Below are positions 7,800 to 16,317 of a DNA stretch of 64,000 bases, piece after piece. Position numbers and translations under genes: made by a program. Position 1 is the stretch's first letter. The number at the start of each line of letters is the position of its first letter. The notes beneath the pieces are model-generated. The model saw nothing but the letters and a program-made list of their open reading frames with translations, did not search any database and had not been told where the DNA came from. This DNA is from CALMEC01 sp964434425 (GTDB lineage Bacteria > Actinomycetota > Thermoleophilia > Miltoncostaeales > Miltoncostaeaceae): contig CAYSVH010000001.1 in assembly GCA_964434425.1 (NCBI GenBank), positions 186,001-250,000 on the forward strand, in the 5' to 3' direction.

Positions 7800-9086
7800 A
7801 TGAGCGAACAACGGCCTGAGACCCTCGCGCTCCACGCGGGGCAGGTGCCCGATCCCACCACCAACAGTCGCGCGGTGCCGATCTACCAGACCACCTCGTA
7901 CGTCTTCAACGACGCCGACCACGCGGCGGATCTGTTCGCCCTGAAGACGCCGGGCAACATCTACACCCGGATCATGAACCCGACGTGGGACGTGCTCGAG
8001 CAGCGCGTCGCCGCGCTCGAGGGCGGCATCGCCGGCCTGGTGCTCGCATCCGGCCAGGCGGCCATCACGTACGCGGTCATGAACATCGCGCAGGCGGGCG
8101 ACAACATCGTCGCGCTCTCCACCCTCTACGGCGGCACCTACAACCTCTTTGCGCACACGCTGCCGCAGTACGGTATCGAGGTGCGGTTCGTCGACCCCGA
8201 CGACCCGGCGGGAGTGGCCGCGAAGGTCGACGACCGGACCAAGCTCGTCTTCGCGGAGACCATCGGAAACCCGCGGCTCAACGTGGTCGACATCGCGGCA
8301 TGGGCGGATGCCGCCCATGCGGCCGGCGTTCCCCTCATCGTCGACAACACGGTCGCCACCCCGGTCGGTGCCCGTGTGATCGAGCAGGGCGCCGACATCG
8401 TGATCCACTCGCTCACCAAGTTCATCGGTGGTCACGGCACCTCCATCGGCGGTGTCATCGTCGACTCCGGCAAGTTCGACTGGACCGCGTACCCGGAGAA
8501 GTACCCGCTCCTCACGGGCCCCGACCCCAGCTACCACGGCGTGGTGTGGAGTGACGCGCTCGGACCGGCGGCGTACATCGGCCGTGTGCGGACCGTGCTC
8601 CTGCGCAACACCGGCGCCGCGCTGTCGCCGTTCAACGCGTTCCTCATCCTCCAGGGCGTCGAGACCCTGCCGCTGCGCATGGAGCGTCACAACGCGAACG
8701 CGCTGTCCGTCGCCCGGCACCTGAAGAGCCACCCCTCGGTCACGTGGGTGAACTACCCTGGGCTCGAGGACGACGCGTACCACGAGGCCGCGAAGCGCAC
8801 CCTCACGGGTGGCTTCGGTTCGCTCCTCACGTTCGGGATCAAGGGCGGTCGCGAGGCCGGACGGAAGTTCATCGAGTCGCTCGAGCTCTTCAGCCACCTC
8901 GCCAACATCGGTGACGCGAAGTCGCTGGCCATCCACCCGGCGACCACCACGCACTCGCAGCTCAACGACGAGGAGCTCGAGGCGGCGGGGGTCACGCAGG
9001 ACACCGTGCGCCTGGCCGTCGGCATCGAGAACATCGACGACATCCTCGCGGACGTCGATCAGGCGCTTGCCAAGGCGGCGGACTGA
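7800..9086 (+). CDS. metY: O-acetylhomoserine sulfhydrylase
   Basis: The 428-residue PLP enzyme of the Cys/Met metabolism family has the usual MetY length. The N terminus reads TLALHAGQVPDPTTNSRAVP and the PLP lysine is Lys207 in HSLTKFIGGHGTSIGG. It converts O-acetylhomoserine plus sulfide to homocysteine and acetate in the cytosol. The start ATG has an AAGGGAGAC ribosome site. metX, which makes the substrate, follows with its start overlapping the metY stop codon, so the two are co-transcribed. Confidence 0.95.
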   Translation: MSEQRPETLALHAGQVPDPTTNSRAVPIYQTTSYVFNDADHAADLFALKTPGNIYTRIMNPTWDVLEQRVAALEGGIAGLVLASGQAAITYAVMNIAQAGDNIVALSTLYGGTYNLFAHTLPQYGIEVRFVDPDDPAGVAAKVDDRTKLVFAETIGNPRLNVVDIAAWADAAHAAGVPLIVDNTVATPVGARVIEQGADIVIHSLTKFIGGHGTSIGGVIVDSGKFDWTAYPEKYPLLTGPDPSYHGVVWSDALGPAAYIGRVRTVLLRNTGAALSPFNAFLILQGVETLPLRMERHNANALSVARHLKSHPSVTWVNYPGLEDDAYHEAAKRTLTGGFGSLLTFGIKGGREAGRKFIESLELFSHLANIGDAKSLAIHPATTTHSQLNDEELEAAGVTQDTVRLAVGIENIDDILADVDQALAKAAD

Positions 9087-10291
9087 GCGCCACCCGGCAG
9101 CACGTACCCGGCTGTTCGGTCGGCCGCGTCGCAACCGAGCGGGCGGTCCTCTTCACGGAGGATCGTCCGCTCGTCCTCGAGTCGGGTGAGACGCTGACCC
9201 CGGTCGAAGTCGCGTACGAGACGTACGGGACGCTCAACGAGGACCGGTCCAACGCGGTCTACATCTGTCATGCGCTGACCGGCGACGCCCACGCCGCCGG
9301 CTACCACGAGGATCCCGAACGCGCCGGCTGGTGGGACAACATCATCGGTCCGGGGCGCCCCGTCGACACGGACCGTTTCTTCGTCATCTGCAGCAACCTC
9401 CTCGGAGGCTGCCAGGGGACCACGGGACCCGGCTCGACGAACCCCGCGACGGGTGAGCCGTACGGCCTGCGTTTCCCGTCCTTCACCGTCGGCGATCTCG
9501 TCACCGTGCACCGCGCGGTCATCCGTCACCTCGGCGTCACCCGCCTGGCCGCCGCGATCGGGGGCAGTGTGGGCGGAATGCAGGTGCTGCAATGGGCGCT
9601 CGATCACCCCGACGATCTGCACGCCGCGGTTCTCGTCTGTTCGACAAGTCGGCTGACGCCCCAGAACATCGCGTTCTCCGCCGTCGCACGTGAGGCGATC
9701 CTCCGTGATCCCGCCTTCAACGAGGGCGACTACTATGGGACCGACCAGAAGCCCGACACCGGTCTCGCGCTCGCTCGGATGATCGCGCACATCACCTATC
9801 TCTCCGAGGAGTCCATGCGCCAGAAGTTCGGGCGGCGCATCCAGGGGGCGGACGTCCCGCGCGGCGGGTTCGGCGTCGACTTCGAGGTGGAGAGCTACCT
9901 TCAGCATCAGGGCGCCAGCTTCCTCAAACGGTTCGATGCCAACAGCTACCTGTACCTCACCCGGGTGATGGACTACTTCGATCCGTTCGGAGACGATCCG
10001 GCGGTCGTGGCCGAGCGCCTGAAGCGCGTCAGGACGCGGTTCCTGGTCTTGTCGTTCGACAGCGACTGGCGCTTCGACACCGCGCACTCACGTGAGATGG
10101 TGCGGACCTTGGCGGCGCATCGGGTACCCGTCACCTTCGAGGAGATCTCGTCGCCGTGGGGACACGACTCGTTCCTCCTCGTCGTCCCCGAGTACCACCG
10201 GACGGTCCAGTCGTTCTTACAGCGGGTCCACCGCGAGGCCGTCGAGGGGATCGTCGATGCCAACGGGAACGGGGCGGCCGATGCGACCTGA
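9083..10291 (+). CDS. metX: Homoserine O-acetyltransferase, apparent CTG start
   Basis: The alpha/beta-hydrolase-fold enzyme has 402 residues if begun at CTG 9083. VAYETYGTLN (43-52), CHALTGDAHAAG (62-73) and CSNLLGGCQGTTGP (103-116) are MetX signatures. GGSVGGMQ (160-167) carries the nucleophile Ser162, and WGHDSFL near the C terminus carries the catalytic His. The only ATG, GTG or TTG near the 5-prime end is the GTG at 9506, which would remove 141 conserved residues. CTG 9083-9085 overlaps the metY stop as CTGA and follows AAGGCGGCGGA, a good ribosome site. Acetylates homoserine with acetyl-CoA for MetY. Confidence 0.92.
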   Translation: MSATRQHVPGCSVGRVATERAVLFTEDRPLVLESGETLTPVEVAYETYGTLNEDRSNAVYICHALTGDAHAAGYHEDPERAGWWDNIIGPGRPVDTDRFFVICSNLLGGCQGTTGPGSTNPATGEPYGLRFPSFTVGDLVTVHRAVIRHLGVTRLAAAIGGSVGGMQVLQWALDHPDDLHAAVLVCSTSRLTPQNIAFSAVAREAILRDPAFNEGDYYGTDQKPDTGLALARMIAHITYLSEESMRQKFGRRIQGADVPRGGFGVDFEVESYLQHQGASFLKRFDANSYLYLTRVMDYFDPFGDDPAVVAERLKRVRTRFLVLSFDSDWRFDTAHSREMVRTLAAHRVPVTFEEISSPWGHDSFLLVVPEYHRTVQSFLQRVHREAVEGIVDANGNGAADAT

Positions 10292-10907
10292 CCTCGCGCT
10301 TCTCGCCGGCATGACCCCGCGCGGCAGCCGCGTCCTCGACCTCGGATGCGGCGACGGTGCCCTGCTGGAGCATCTGATCCACGAACGCTCCTGCGGCGGT
10401 CAGGGCGTGGAGATCTCGTCCGAGGGCTTTCACGCCTGCATCGACCGCGGCGTGCCGGTCATGCGGGGCGACATCGACGACGGTCTCGAGGACTTCGAGG
10501 ACGACTCGTTCGACATCGTCATCCTCTCGCAGACCCTGCAGGCGACCCGGCGACCCGCCTTCGTCCTGTCGGAGATGTTCCGCATCGGGTGCACGGCCAT
10601 CGTGTCGTTCCCGAACTTCGGGCACTGGGGCATCCGTTCGCGGCTCGCCGTGCGGGGTGTGATGCCCGTGTCGCGGGCGCTGCCCTACCGCTGGTACGAC
10701 ACCCCGAACATCCACCTCTGCACGATCCACGACTTCGAGCGCCTGGTGACCGAGGTGGGCCTACGACCGCTGCGGTTCGTGCCCCTCAACTCACGGGGCG
10801 GCGAAGCGGGCGCCGTCGCCCGGCGTCGTCCGAACCTCTTCGCCACCGGTGCCGTCTACCTGCTCGAGCGCGTCGCGGACGGCGCGGAGAACGCGCCGGC
10901 GGCCTGA
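10281..10907 (+). CDS. metW: MetW-like methyltransferase-fold protein
   Basis: The 208-residue protein has the SAM-binding motif RVLDLGCGDGALLEHL (17-32). MetW hallmarks follow: LSQTLQATRRPAFVLSEMFRI, FPNFGHWGIRSRL and PYRWYDTPNIHLCTI. MetW partners MetX in homoserine acetylation in other bacteria; its exact role is still debated. It overlaps the 3-prime end of metX by 11 bp, which supports an obligate metX-metW pairing. Confidence 0.9.
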   Translation: MRPDLALLAGMTPRGSRVLDLGCGDGALLEHLIHERSCGGQGVEISSEGFHACIDRGVPVMRGDIDDGLEDFEDDSFDIVILSQTLQATRRPAFVLSEMFRIGCTAIVSFPNFGHWGIRSRLAVRGVMPVSRALPYRWYDTPNIHLCTIHDFERLVTEVGLRPLRFVPLNSRGGEAGAVARRRPNLFATGAVYLLERVADGAENAPAA

Positions 10908-11053
10908 CCGGTGTCGGCGTTTCGCGCCCGACCGGCACGGGATGCGGCGGCCTCTGGCCGGTGATCGACCGCCGCTCTCGGTATCGTGCCGGGGTCCGGG
11001 GCGCCGTCCGAAGGGTGGGTGCTCGTTTCCAGCGGGGTCGCGGTGGGGAGCGT

Positions 11054-11668
11054 ATGTCCAGCAAGCAGACGATGGTCGTCCTCGATCTGGAGGGCGTGCT
11101 CGTGCCCGAGATCTGGATCGCCGTTGCCGAGCGAACCGGCATCGATGGTCTGCGGCGCACCACGCGCGACGAACCGGACTACGACGTGCTCATGCGATAC
11201 CGGCTGGATCTCCTGAACCGGAACGGTCTGACGATGTCGGCCATCCAGGACGTCATCGCCACGCTCACCCCTCTGGACGGCGCGAAGGAGTTCCTCGACT
11301 CACTGCGCGACCGCACCCAGGTGGTGATCCTGTCCGACACGTTCGAGCAGTTCGGCGCGCCGCTCATGCGCCAGCTGGGTCAGCCCACCATCCTCTGCCA
11401 CCGCCTGGTGGTGGATGGTGACGCGATCGTCGGCTACCGGCTGCGAATGCCCGATCAGAAGCGCCACGCCGTGAACGCGTTCCGGTCTCTCAACTACCGC
11501 GTCGTCGCCGCCGGTGACAGCTACAACGACGCGACCATGCTGGGTGCCGCGGACGCGGGATTCTGGTTTCACTCGCCGGACAACGTGCGTGCGGACTTCC
11601 CGCAGTTTCCCGCGACGGACGGCTACGACGAGCTGGCCACCATGATCGACCGGGCGCTCGCCGGGTGA
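11054..11668 (+). CDS. thrH: ThrH: phosphoserine phosphatase / homoserine phosphotransferase
   Basis: The 204-residue HAD-superfamily protein has DLEGVLVPEIW at 11-21, with Asp11 as nucleophile; the Glu13 replacement in DxEGVLVPE is typical of ThrH. YRLDLLNRNGLT, LSDTFEQF and AAGDSYNDATML are the other HAD motifs. ThrH of Pseudomonas hydrolyses phosphoserine and can move the phosphate to homoserine. Placed after metYXW, it could draw the shared intermediate homoserine toward threonine. The start has GGGGAG upstream; an open frame extends far 5-prime but is not coding-like. Confidence 0.88.
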   Translation: MSSKQTMVVLDLEGVLVPEIWIAVAERTGIDGLRRTTRDEPDYDVLMRYRLDLLNRNGLTMSAIQDVIATLTPLDGAKEFLDSLRDRTQVVILSDTFEQFGAPLMRQLGQPTILCHRLVVDGDAIVGYRLRMPDQKRHAVNAFRSLNYRVVAAGDSYNDATMLGAADAGFWFHSPDNVRADFPQFPATDGYDELATMIDRALAG

Positions 11669-11767
11669 GCCGCACGCACCCGCGCGGCACGCACGAACGG
11701 GCCGACCACGTCGCACGGAGGCCGCCGGTACGGCATCATGCGTGCATCATCGGTGGAGGAGGACGAG

Positions 11768-12298
11768 TTGGCGGGTAATCGACGGATCGATCGCATCAAG
11801 TCAGACGACTACGTCATCGGGCTGGACGGGCTCGACATCACCGAGCTCCGTGAGCGCCGTGATGAATGCCGTGATGAGCTGGACCACCTCTCGATGCTGC
11901 GGCGCTACCTGCAGAGCCGGGCCGGCGTGCTGACGGCGGAGGCCGGCAGGCGAGGCGGCGATGATTCGACGCCGCTGGTCGACAAGCTGGCCGAGATCCT
12001 CGCGGGAGACGGCACCTCCGGTCCCCGCCGGTCGCTGGGCACCGTCGTGCGCCTACGCGAACCGGACGAGGAGATGCTCCTGGCCCGCCGTCGCGTCGAG
12101 AAGCTCGTGGTGAACGCGGGGGTCGTGGATCCAGCCACCCTGTCCGAGGACGACCTCGCATCCGCTGTGAAGGAGCTGGAGGAGGAGGAGACGGTGATCT
12201 CCGCCGACCGGACCATCGTCATGGGTGTCCTCACGACCCTGCAGGACGAACTCAAGCGCCGCTTCAAAGAGGACCCGAGCGCCGCGATCAAATCCTGA
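11768..12298 (+). CDS. RsiG/AmfC-like anti-sigma-type coiled-coil protein
   Basis: The 176-residue all-helical protein contains LRERRDECRDELDHLSMLRR, closely resembling the helical hairpin of Streptomyces RsiG (formerly AmfC), a c-di-GMP-dependent anti-sigma factor for WhiG. Of the RsiG signature E-x3-S-x2-R-x3-Q-x3-D, Ser42, Arg45 and Gln49 are kept, but the first Glu is Leu38 and the last Asp is Gly53. Ligand binding may therefore be weakened or altered. The TTG start has GGAGGAGG five bases upstream; ATG 11738 is an alternative. Partner sigma factor not in the window. Confidence 0.7.
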   Translation: MAGNRRIDRIKSDDYVIGLDGLDITELRERRDECRDELDHLSMLRRYLQSRAGVLTAEAGRRGGDDSTPLVDKLAEILAGDGTSGPRRSLGTVVRLREPDEEMLLARRRVEKLVVNAGVVDPATLSEDDLASAVKELEEEETVISADRTIVMGVLTTLQDELKRRFKEDPSAAIKS

Positions 12299-12374
12299 GG
12301 CCCGCGGCACCGGCATGACCGCCGCATGCCGACGGCGATTGCGGAGACCGGTCGCCACGGGATAGCGTCTTCGG

Positions 12375-14168
12375 GTGCGCCGCGAACCTCTCATCGCCCT
12401 CTGCGGGCTCGCGCTCACGGCCGGAGGCGCTCCCGCGGGTGCCGCCATCGCCGATCTCCAGCTGGCCAGCCGCGCACAGTCGGGGGCCAACCCGTCCTCG
12501 CCGGTCACCGCGGGTGCAGTCGCCGGCGACGGTTCACGGGTCGCGTTCACCAGCGCCGACGCCCTGGAGGGCCAGCCCGTCGGCGGGGTCCGGCAGGTCT
12601 ACGTGCGCGAGCCCGCCTCCGGTCGGACGATCCTCGTGAGCCGCAATCGGGCGGGGCAGCCGGCAAACGCGGCGGTGGACGCCGCCGGACCCAGCACCCG
12701 CGGGCCCGCCGTCTCGGCCGACGGTCGCTTCGTCGTCTTCACATCGCATGCGTCCAATCTCGTCGCCGGTGACGACGACGGGGGGCAGCGCGACGTCTTC
12801 CGCGCCGACCTCGCCACGGGGGCCATCCGCCTGGTGACGGCGGCGCCGTCAGGATCGAGCACCGACACGGTCGACGACGGGGTCGACGTCTCGGCGGACG
12901 GTACCCGCGTCGTCTACGCACGTACTCCGCCGGGTGGCGACCGGCAGCTCGTCGTGCGCGACCTGCTGCGTGGCGGGGAGATCCCGGTCGGCGTGGCACC
13001 GGACGGTTCGGCCCTGGGCGGCCCCTTCGGCCAGCCCGACATCAGCCCCGACGGGCGTGTGGTCGCATTCTCGTCGGGTGGGCAGGTCTATGTCCGCGCT
13101 CTCGACTCGGGTGTGACGCGCCACCTCGGACCCGGTGCCCAGCCGGACCTCTCGGGTGACGGCTCGGTCGTCGTCTTCGTCGACGGTGCGACGGTGCGGC
13201 GTGCGATCGTCGCGTCCCGCGAGATGGTGGTGATGAGCACGAACGGCAGCCAGCCGCGGGTGAGCGCCGACGGGCGGCGCGTCGCCTGGACGGCGTTCGG
13301 TGACGCACTGGCCGGTGACACGAACGGCGTTGCCGACGTCTACGTCGCGATGGCCGGGGGCATGCCGACCCGCGCGAGCGAGCGGACGACCCCGCCCGTC
13401 CAGGTCGCGCGTGCGGCGACCTCTCCCGCGCTCTCGGCGAACGGTGGCCGCCTCGCCTTCGAACTGGACGACGGACCGGCCCCCAGCCAGTCTCTCGTCA
13501 CCGGCGACGCAGACCTGGCGCGCGACGTCCTGGTGGGCTCCATGACGCCGACCGACGGTGCGGGCCCCCGGATCACGGCCGGTGCCGATGCCGCGTCCAC
13601 CGGTGGTCCGGTCATCACCGTCAGCGGCCGTGTGAGCGACCCCTCCGGGGTCGCCTACGTGCTCGTCCGTGGCGCGCGGGCGCGGGTCGACGCCGCCGGC
13701 GGGTTCGCCGTCACGCTCAACCTCGTCGGTGGCAGCAACACGATTCCCGTGCGGGCGATGGACGGTGCGGGCAATGTGGCGCAGGTCCCGGTGGTCGTGT
13801 CGCGGACCCTTCTCGCGCGGATCGGGGTGAACGGGGTGCCCCGGGCATCGGGTCTGAGCGTCGCACGATCCGCCCGCCGCACGCTGGTGCGTTTCCGCCT
13901 GGACCGGAGGGCGACACGCGTCACCGTGCGTCTTGCCCGACGTCAGCCCGTGGCGGGCGGTGGGTCGCGGTTCGTCCCCGTCGGGCCCGCGCGGCGTCTG
14001 AGCGGTGTGGCCGGCGCCCGAGGCGGGCTTCTGTCCACGACGCCCCTGAAGCGCGGCATCTACCAGGTGCGACTCACGGTGATCGCACCCCAGGGGGCCC
14101 GGGTCGTCGCACACCGGTTCGTCGTCCAGGTCGCGTCTCCGGCGAGGGGGACGTCCGCGCGGAGGTAG
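12375..14168 (+). CDS. Secreted TolB-type beta-propeller protein
   Basis: The 597-residue protein starts at GTG with a signal peptide (about 1-23, ending PAGAAIA). Repeated blades of the form GDGSRVAFTS, ADGRFVVFTSHASNLV, ADGTRVVYAR, PDGRVVAFSS and ADGRRVAWTA mark a PD40/TolB-like propeller to about residue 380. ASNLVAGDDDGGQRDVF and GDTNGVADVY are Asp-rich blade loops that may bind calcium. The C-terminal 200 residues look like an Ig-like domain followed by a basic, Arg-rich domain. Probably an exported or cell-surface protein of unknown ligand. Confidence 0.75.
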   Translation: MRREPLIALCGLALTAGGAPAGAAIADLQLASRAQSGANPSSPVTAGAVAGDGSRVAFTSADALEGQPVGGVRQVYVREPASGRTILVSRNRAGQPANAAVDAAGPSTRGPAVSADGRFVVFTSHASNLVAGDDDGGQRDVFRADLATGAIRLVTAAPSGSSTDTVDDGVDVSADGTRVVYARTPPGGDRQLVVRDLLRGGEIPVGVAPDGSALGGPFGQPDISPDGRVVAFSSGGQVYVRALDSGVTRHLGPGAQPDLSGDGSVVVFVDGATVRRAIVASREMVVMSTNGSQPRVSADGRRVAWTAFGDALAGDTNGVADVYVAMAGGMPTRASERTTPPVQVARAATSPALSANGGRLAFELDDGPAPSQSLVTGDADLARDVLVGSMTPTDGAGPRITAGADAASTGGPVITVSGRVSDPSGVAYVLVRGARARVDAAGGFAVTLNLVGGSNTIPVRAMDGAGNVAQVPVVVSRTLLARIGVNGVPRASGLSVARSARRTLVRFRLDRRATRVTVRLARRQPVAGGGSRFVPVGPARRLSGVAGARGGLLSTTPLKRGIYQVRLTVIAPQGARVVAHRFVVQVASPARGTSARR

Positions 14169-14387
14169 GCCGACGTCCGCGCGACCGGGGGTCGATCGCC
14201 TCGGCGTCTCCATGCTCACCCGGGCGTGGACTCGGGTGCCGGCTCTCCGGGCTCGGAGGCCTCGCGTCACCATCGTCGTCGGATCTCCGAGTCCGATGGC
14301 GGCATCCGGATGCCGGTTCCGGCACCGTGGGCGACACGAGCGCACTAGTATGCGACGCGACTCGCGAACATGCGAAAGGACCGTCGA

Positions 14388-15155
14388 ATGGGCTTCATGC
14401 GCCGATTCATGCTGATCGTCAAATCGAAGATGAACGCTCTGCTCGGCCGCGCGGAGAACCCGCACGAGCAGCTGGACTACTCGTACGAGAAGCAACTCGA
14501 GCTGCTCCAGCAGGTGCGTCGCGGCGTGGTGGACGTCACCACCAGCAAGAAGCGCCTCGAGCTCCAGGCCGAGAAGCTCGAAGCCAGTGTCGCCAAGCTG
14601 GACCAGCAGGCGCGCGCGGCCGTGCAGGCGGGTCGAGAGGACCTCGCACGCACCGCCCTCGAGCGCAAGCAGGTGGTGCAGGGGCAGCTGCAGGGGCTCG
14701 ACGCCCAGCGTCAGCAGCTGGAGGGCGAGCAGCAGAAGCTCGTCGCGGCCGAGCAGAAGCTCACGGCCAAGGTCGAGACCTTCCGAACGCAGAAGGAGAC
14801 CATCAAAGCCCAGTACTCCGCCGCGGAGGCCCAGGTCAAGATCAACGAGGCGTTCACCGGCATCTCGGAGGAGATGGCCGATGTCGGTCTCGCCATCCAG
14901 CGGGCCGAGGACAAGACCGAGCAGATGCGTGCCCGATCCGGTGCCCTGGACGAACTGCTCGAGTCCGGTGCGCTCGACGACATGACGCAGAGCGGCGACG
15001 CCATCGACCGCGAACTGGCGAAGATCGGCGCCAAGTCCGAGGTCGACAGCGCCCTCGAGGCACTGAAGTCAGAACTCGGTACGGGCACCTCGACGCCGGG
15101 GCAGACGGCGAGCCTCGGTGACGGCGGCGAGTCGAACGGCGGTGGAACGCAATGA
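14388..15155 (+). CDS. pspA: PspA/IM30 family membrane-stress protein
   Basis: The 255-residue protein starts MGFMRRFMLIVKSKMNALLG, the short membrane-touching helix, and then ENPHEQLDYSYEKQLELLQQ, the usual PspA/IM30 opening. Long coiled coils rich in Gln, Lys and Glu run from about 30 to 190. PspA-like proteins (ESCRT-III superfamily) assemble on the inner face of the membrane under stress. A GAAAGGA site precedes the ATG at 14388. It is coupled by ATGA to pspAA. The 219-base gap before it shows nothing besides a possible -10 (TAGTAT near 14346). Confidence 0.9.
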   Translation: MGFMRRFMLIVKSKMNALLGRAENPHEQLDYSYEKQLELLQQVRRGVVDVTTSKKRLELQAEKLEASVAKLDQQARAAVQAGREDLARTALERKQVVQGQLQGLDAQRQQLEGEQQKLVAAEQKLTAKVETFRTQKETIKAQYSAAEAQVKINEAFTGISEEMADVGLAIQRAEDKTEQMRARSGALDELLESGALDDMTQSGDAIDRELAKIGAKSEVDSALEALKSELGTGTSTPGQTASLGDGGESNGGGTQ

Positions 15156-15430
15156 TCGTCCGCATCCTCGGCGAGGGGCAGTACCGCATCCCGGACGACC
15201 GCATCGCCGGTCTTCAGGAGGTCGACGAGGGACTCGAGCGCGCGGTTGAGGCCGGTGACGCCGTGGCCTTCTCGGAAGAGCTCGCCAAGCTCGTCGGGGC
15301 GGTGCGTGATCTGGGCGAGCCCCTCCCCATCGAGGAGCTCGTTCCGAGCGACGCCGTCGTTCCCGACGCGGACACCACGCTGGAGGAAGCACGATCGCTT
15401 CTCTCCGACGAGGGGCTGATCCCGGACTGA
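15152..15430 (+). CDS. PspAA domain protein (PspA partner)
   Basis: The 92-residue protein starts MIVRILGEGQYRIPDDRIAG, followed by an acidic helical body and ending SLLSDEGLIPD. This matches the small PspAA domain that accompanies PspA in actinobacteria and archaea. Start and pspA stop overlap as ATGA. It likely modulates PspA assembly; the mechanism is not visible here. Confidence 0.85.
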   Translation: MIVRILGEGQYRIPDDRIAGLQEVDEGLERAVEAGDAVAFSEELAKLVGAVRDLGEPLPIEELVPSDAVVPDADTTLEEARSLLSDEGLIPD

Positions 15431-16008
15431 ACGCCCGCTCGTCCATCGTCGACCGCGCCAAGCAGGTCGAGCGAGATCACTTCTACATGGGGTTGGCCCG
15501 GGCGGTCCGCGAGGGCGCGGACTGTCTGGGCAGCCACGTCGGTGCGGTCCTGGTCCTCGGCAACCGCGTGATCTCGACCGGCTTCAACGGCACGCCGGAG
15601 GGGTTCCGCAACTGCTCCGACGGCGGGTGCGTCCGGTGCCGCGACAGCGCCCTGCACCGGGAGGGGAAGGCGGATCTGGCGCACGATCCCGAGCACATCC
15701 CGGGACGCGGACTTGACCGCTGCATCTGCGTCCACGCTGAGCAGAACGCCATCATCACCGCGGCACGGTTCGGCATCCGCGTGGACGGCGCCACCCTCTA
15801 CACCACGCTCTCACCGTGTTTCGGCTGCCTGAAGGAGGCCGTTCAGGCGGGGATCGTGCGTGTGGTCTACGACGAGGAGTACCACGCGCCCATGAGCGAC
15901 GTCGTTCGTCGTCAGTACGACGATTTGTCGGTGCATCTGGCGCGCGGTGACGAGGCGGCGTTCGAGCGTCTGGCCGCAGCGGTGGACGCGGAGGCACCGC
16001 CGGCCTGA
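15427..16008 (+). CDS. dCMP deaminase family protein, apparent CTG start
   Basis: The zinc deaminase has 193 residues if begun at CTG 15427. VGAVLVLGNRVISTGFNGTP is the family motif. HAEQNAII holds the zinc His and catalytic Glu, and SPCFGCLKEAVQAGI holds the zinc Cys pair. An insert with two Cys and one His (CSDGGCVRCRDSALH) matches the extra zinc site of dCMP deaminases. It makes dUMP for dTMP synthesis. The first ATG (15487) would start inside the conserved HFYMGLARAV segment; CTG 15427-15429 overlaps the pspAA stop as CTGA and restores about 20 residues. Confidence 0.85.
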   Translation: MNARSSIVDRAKQVERDHFYMGLARAVREGADCLGSHVGAVLVLGNRVISTGFNGTPEGFRNCSDGGCVRCRDSALHREGKADLAHDPEHIPGRGLDRCICVHAEQNAIITAARFGIRVDGATLYTTLSPCFGCLKEAVQAGIVRVVYDEEYHAPMSDVVRRQYDDLSVHLARGDEAAFERLAAAVDAEAPPA

Positions 16009-16149
16009 GCGATCGTCAGTGGGTCCGTCGGCGGACTCGAGAGAGTCCATGTCTGTCTCGGCGTGCGGATCGTCGTGACGCCGGGACCGCGAGCAGCACC
16101 TGACCGGGTCGAGTGCGGCCTCCACGCACGTTTGTTGGAGATCCAAGGA

Positions 16150-16271
16150 AAGTCTGGTGCCAGGCACCCGACGTGCGCGGCGTCATCGATCAGAACGAAA
16201 TGTCCTGTGGTGCAGGAACTTTCTGTTCGTGCGGTTTGATACGCGCAAGTTAAGTGCCTGGCACCAGACTT
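16150..16271. repeat. Paired palindromic repeat (core GGTGCCAGGCAC) with inner hairpin
   Basis: AAGTCTGGTGCCAGGCAC (16150-16167) recurs exactly inverted at 16254-16271. Each arm itself contains the palindrome GTGCCAGGCAC. Between them lies a weaker hairpin, TCCTG-TGGTG-CAGGA, flanked by GAAC/GTTC. The element fills most of the 309-base gap between the dCMP deaminase and the SDR gene, and the core recurs twice near 41.3 kb. The organisation is like REP/BIME elements mobilised by RAYT transposases; no transposase gene is in the window. Confidence 0.75.
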
Positions 16272-16317
16272 GCGCGAGATCGTCAGCGAACGTTCGTGGG
16301 GCCACGCTCGTCGCTCC

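Noticed and set aside
9506..10291. metX starting at GTG 9506
   Set aside because: It would delete 141 residues containing conserved MetX blocks and half of the alpha/beta-hydrolase core.
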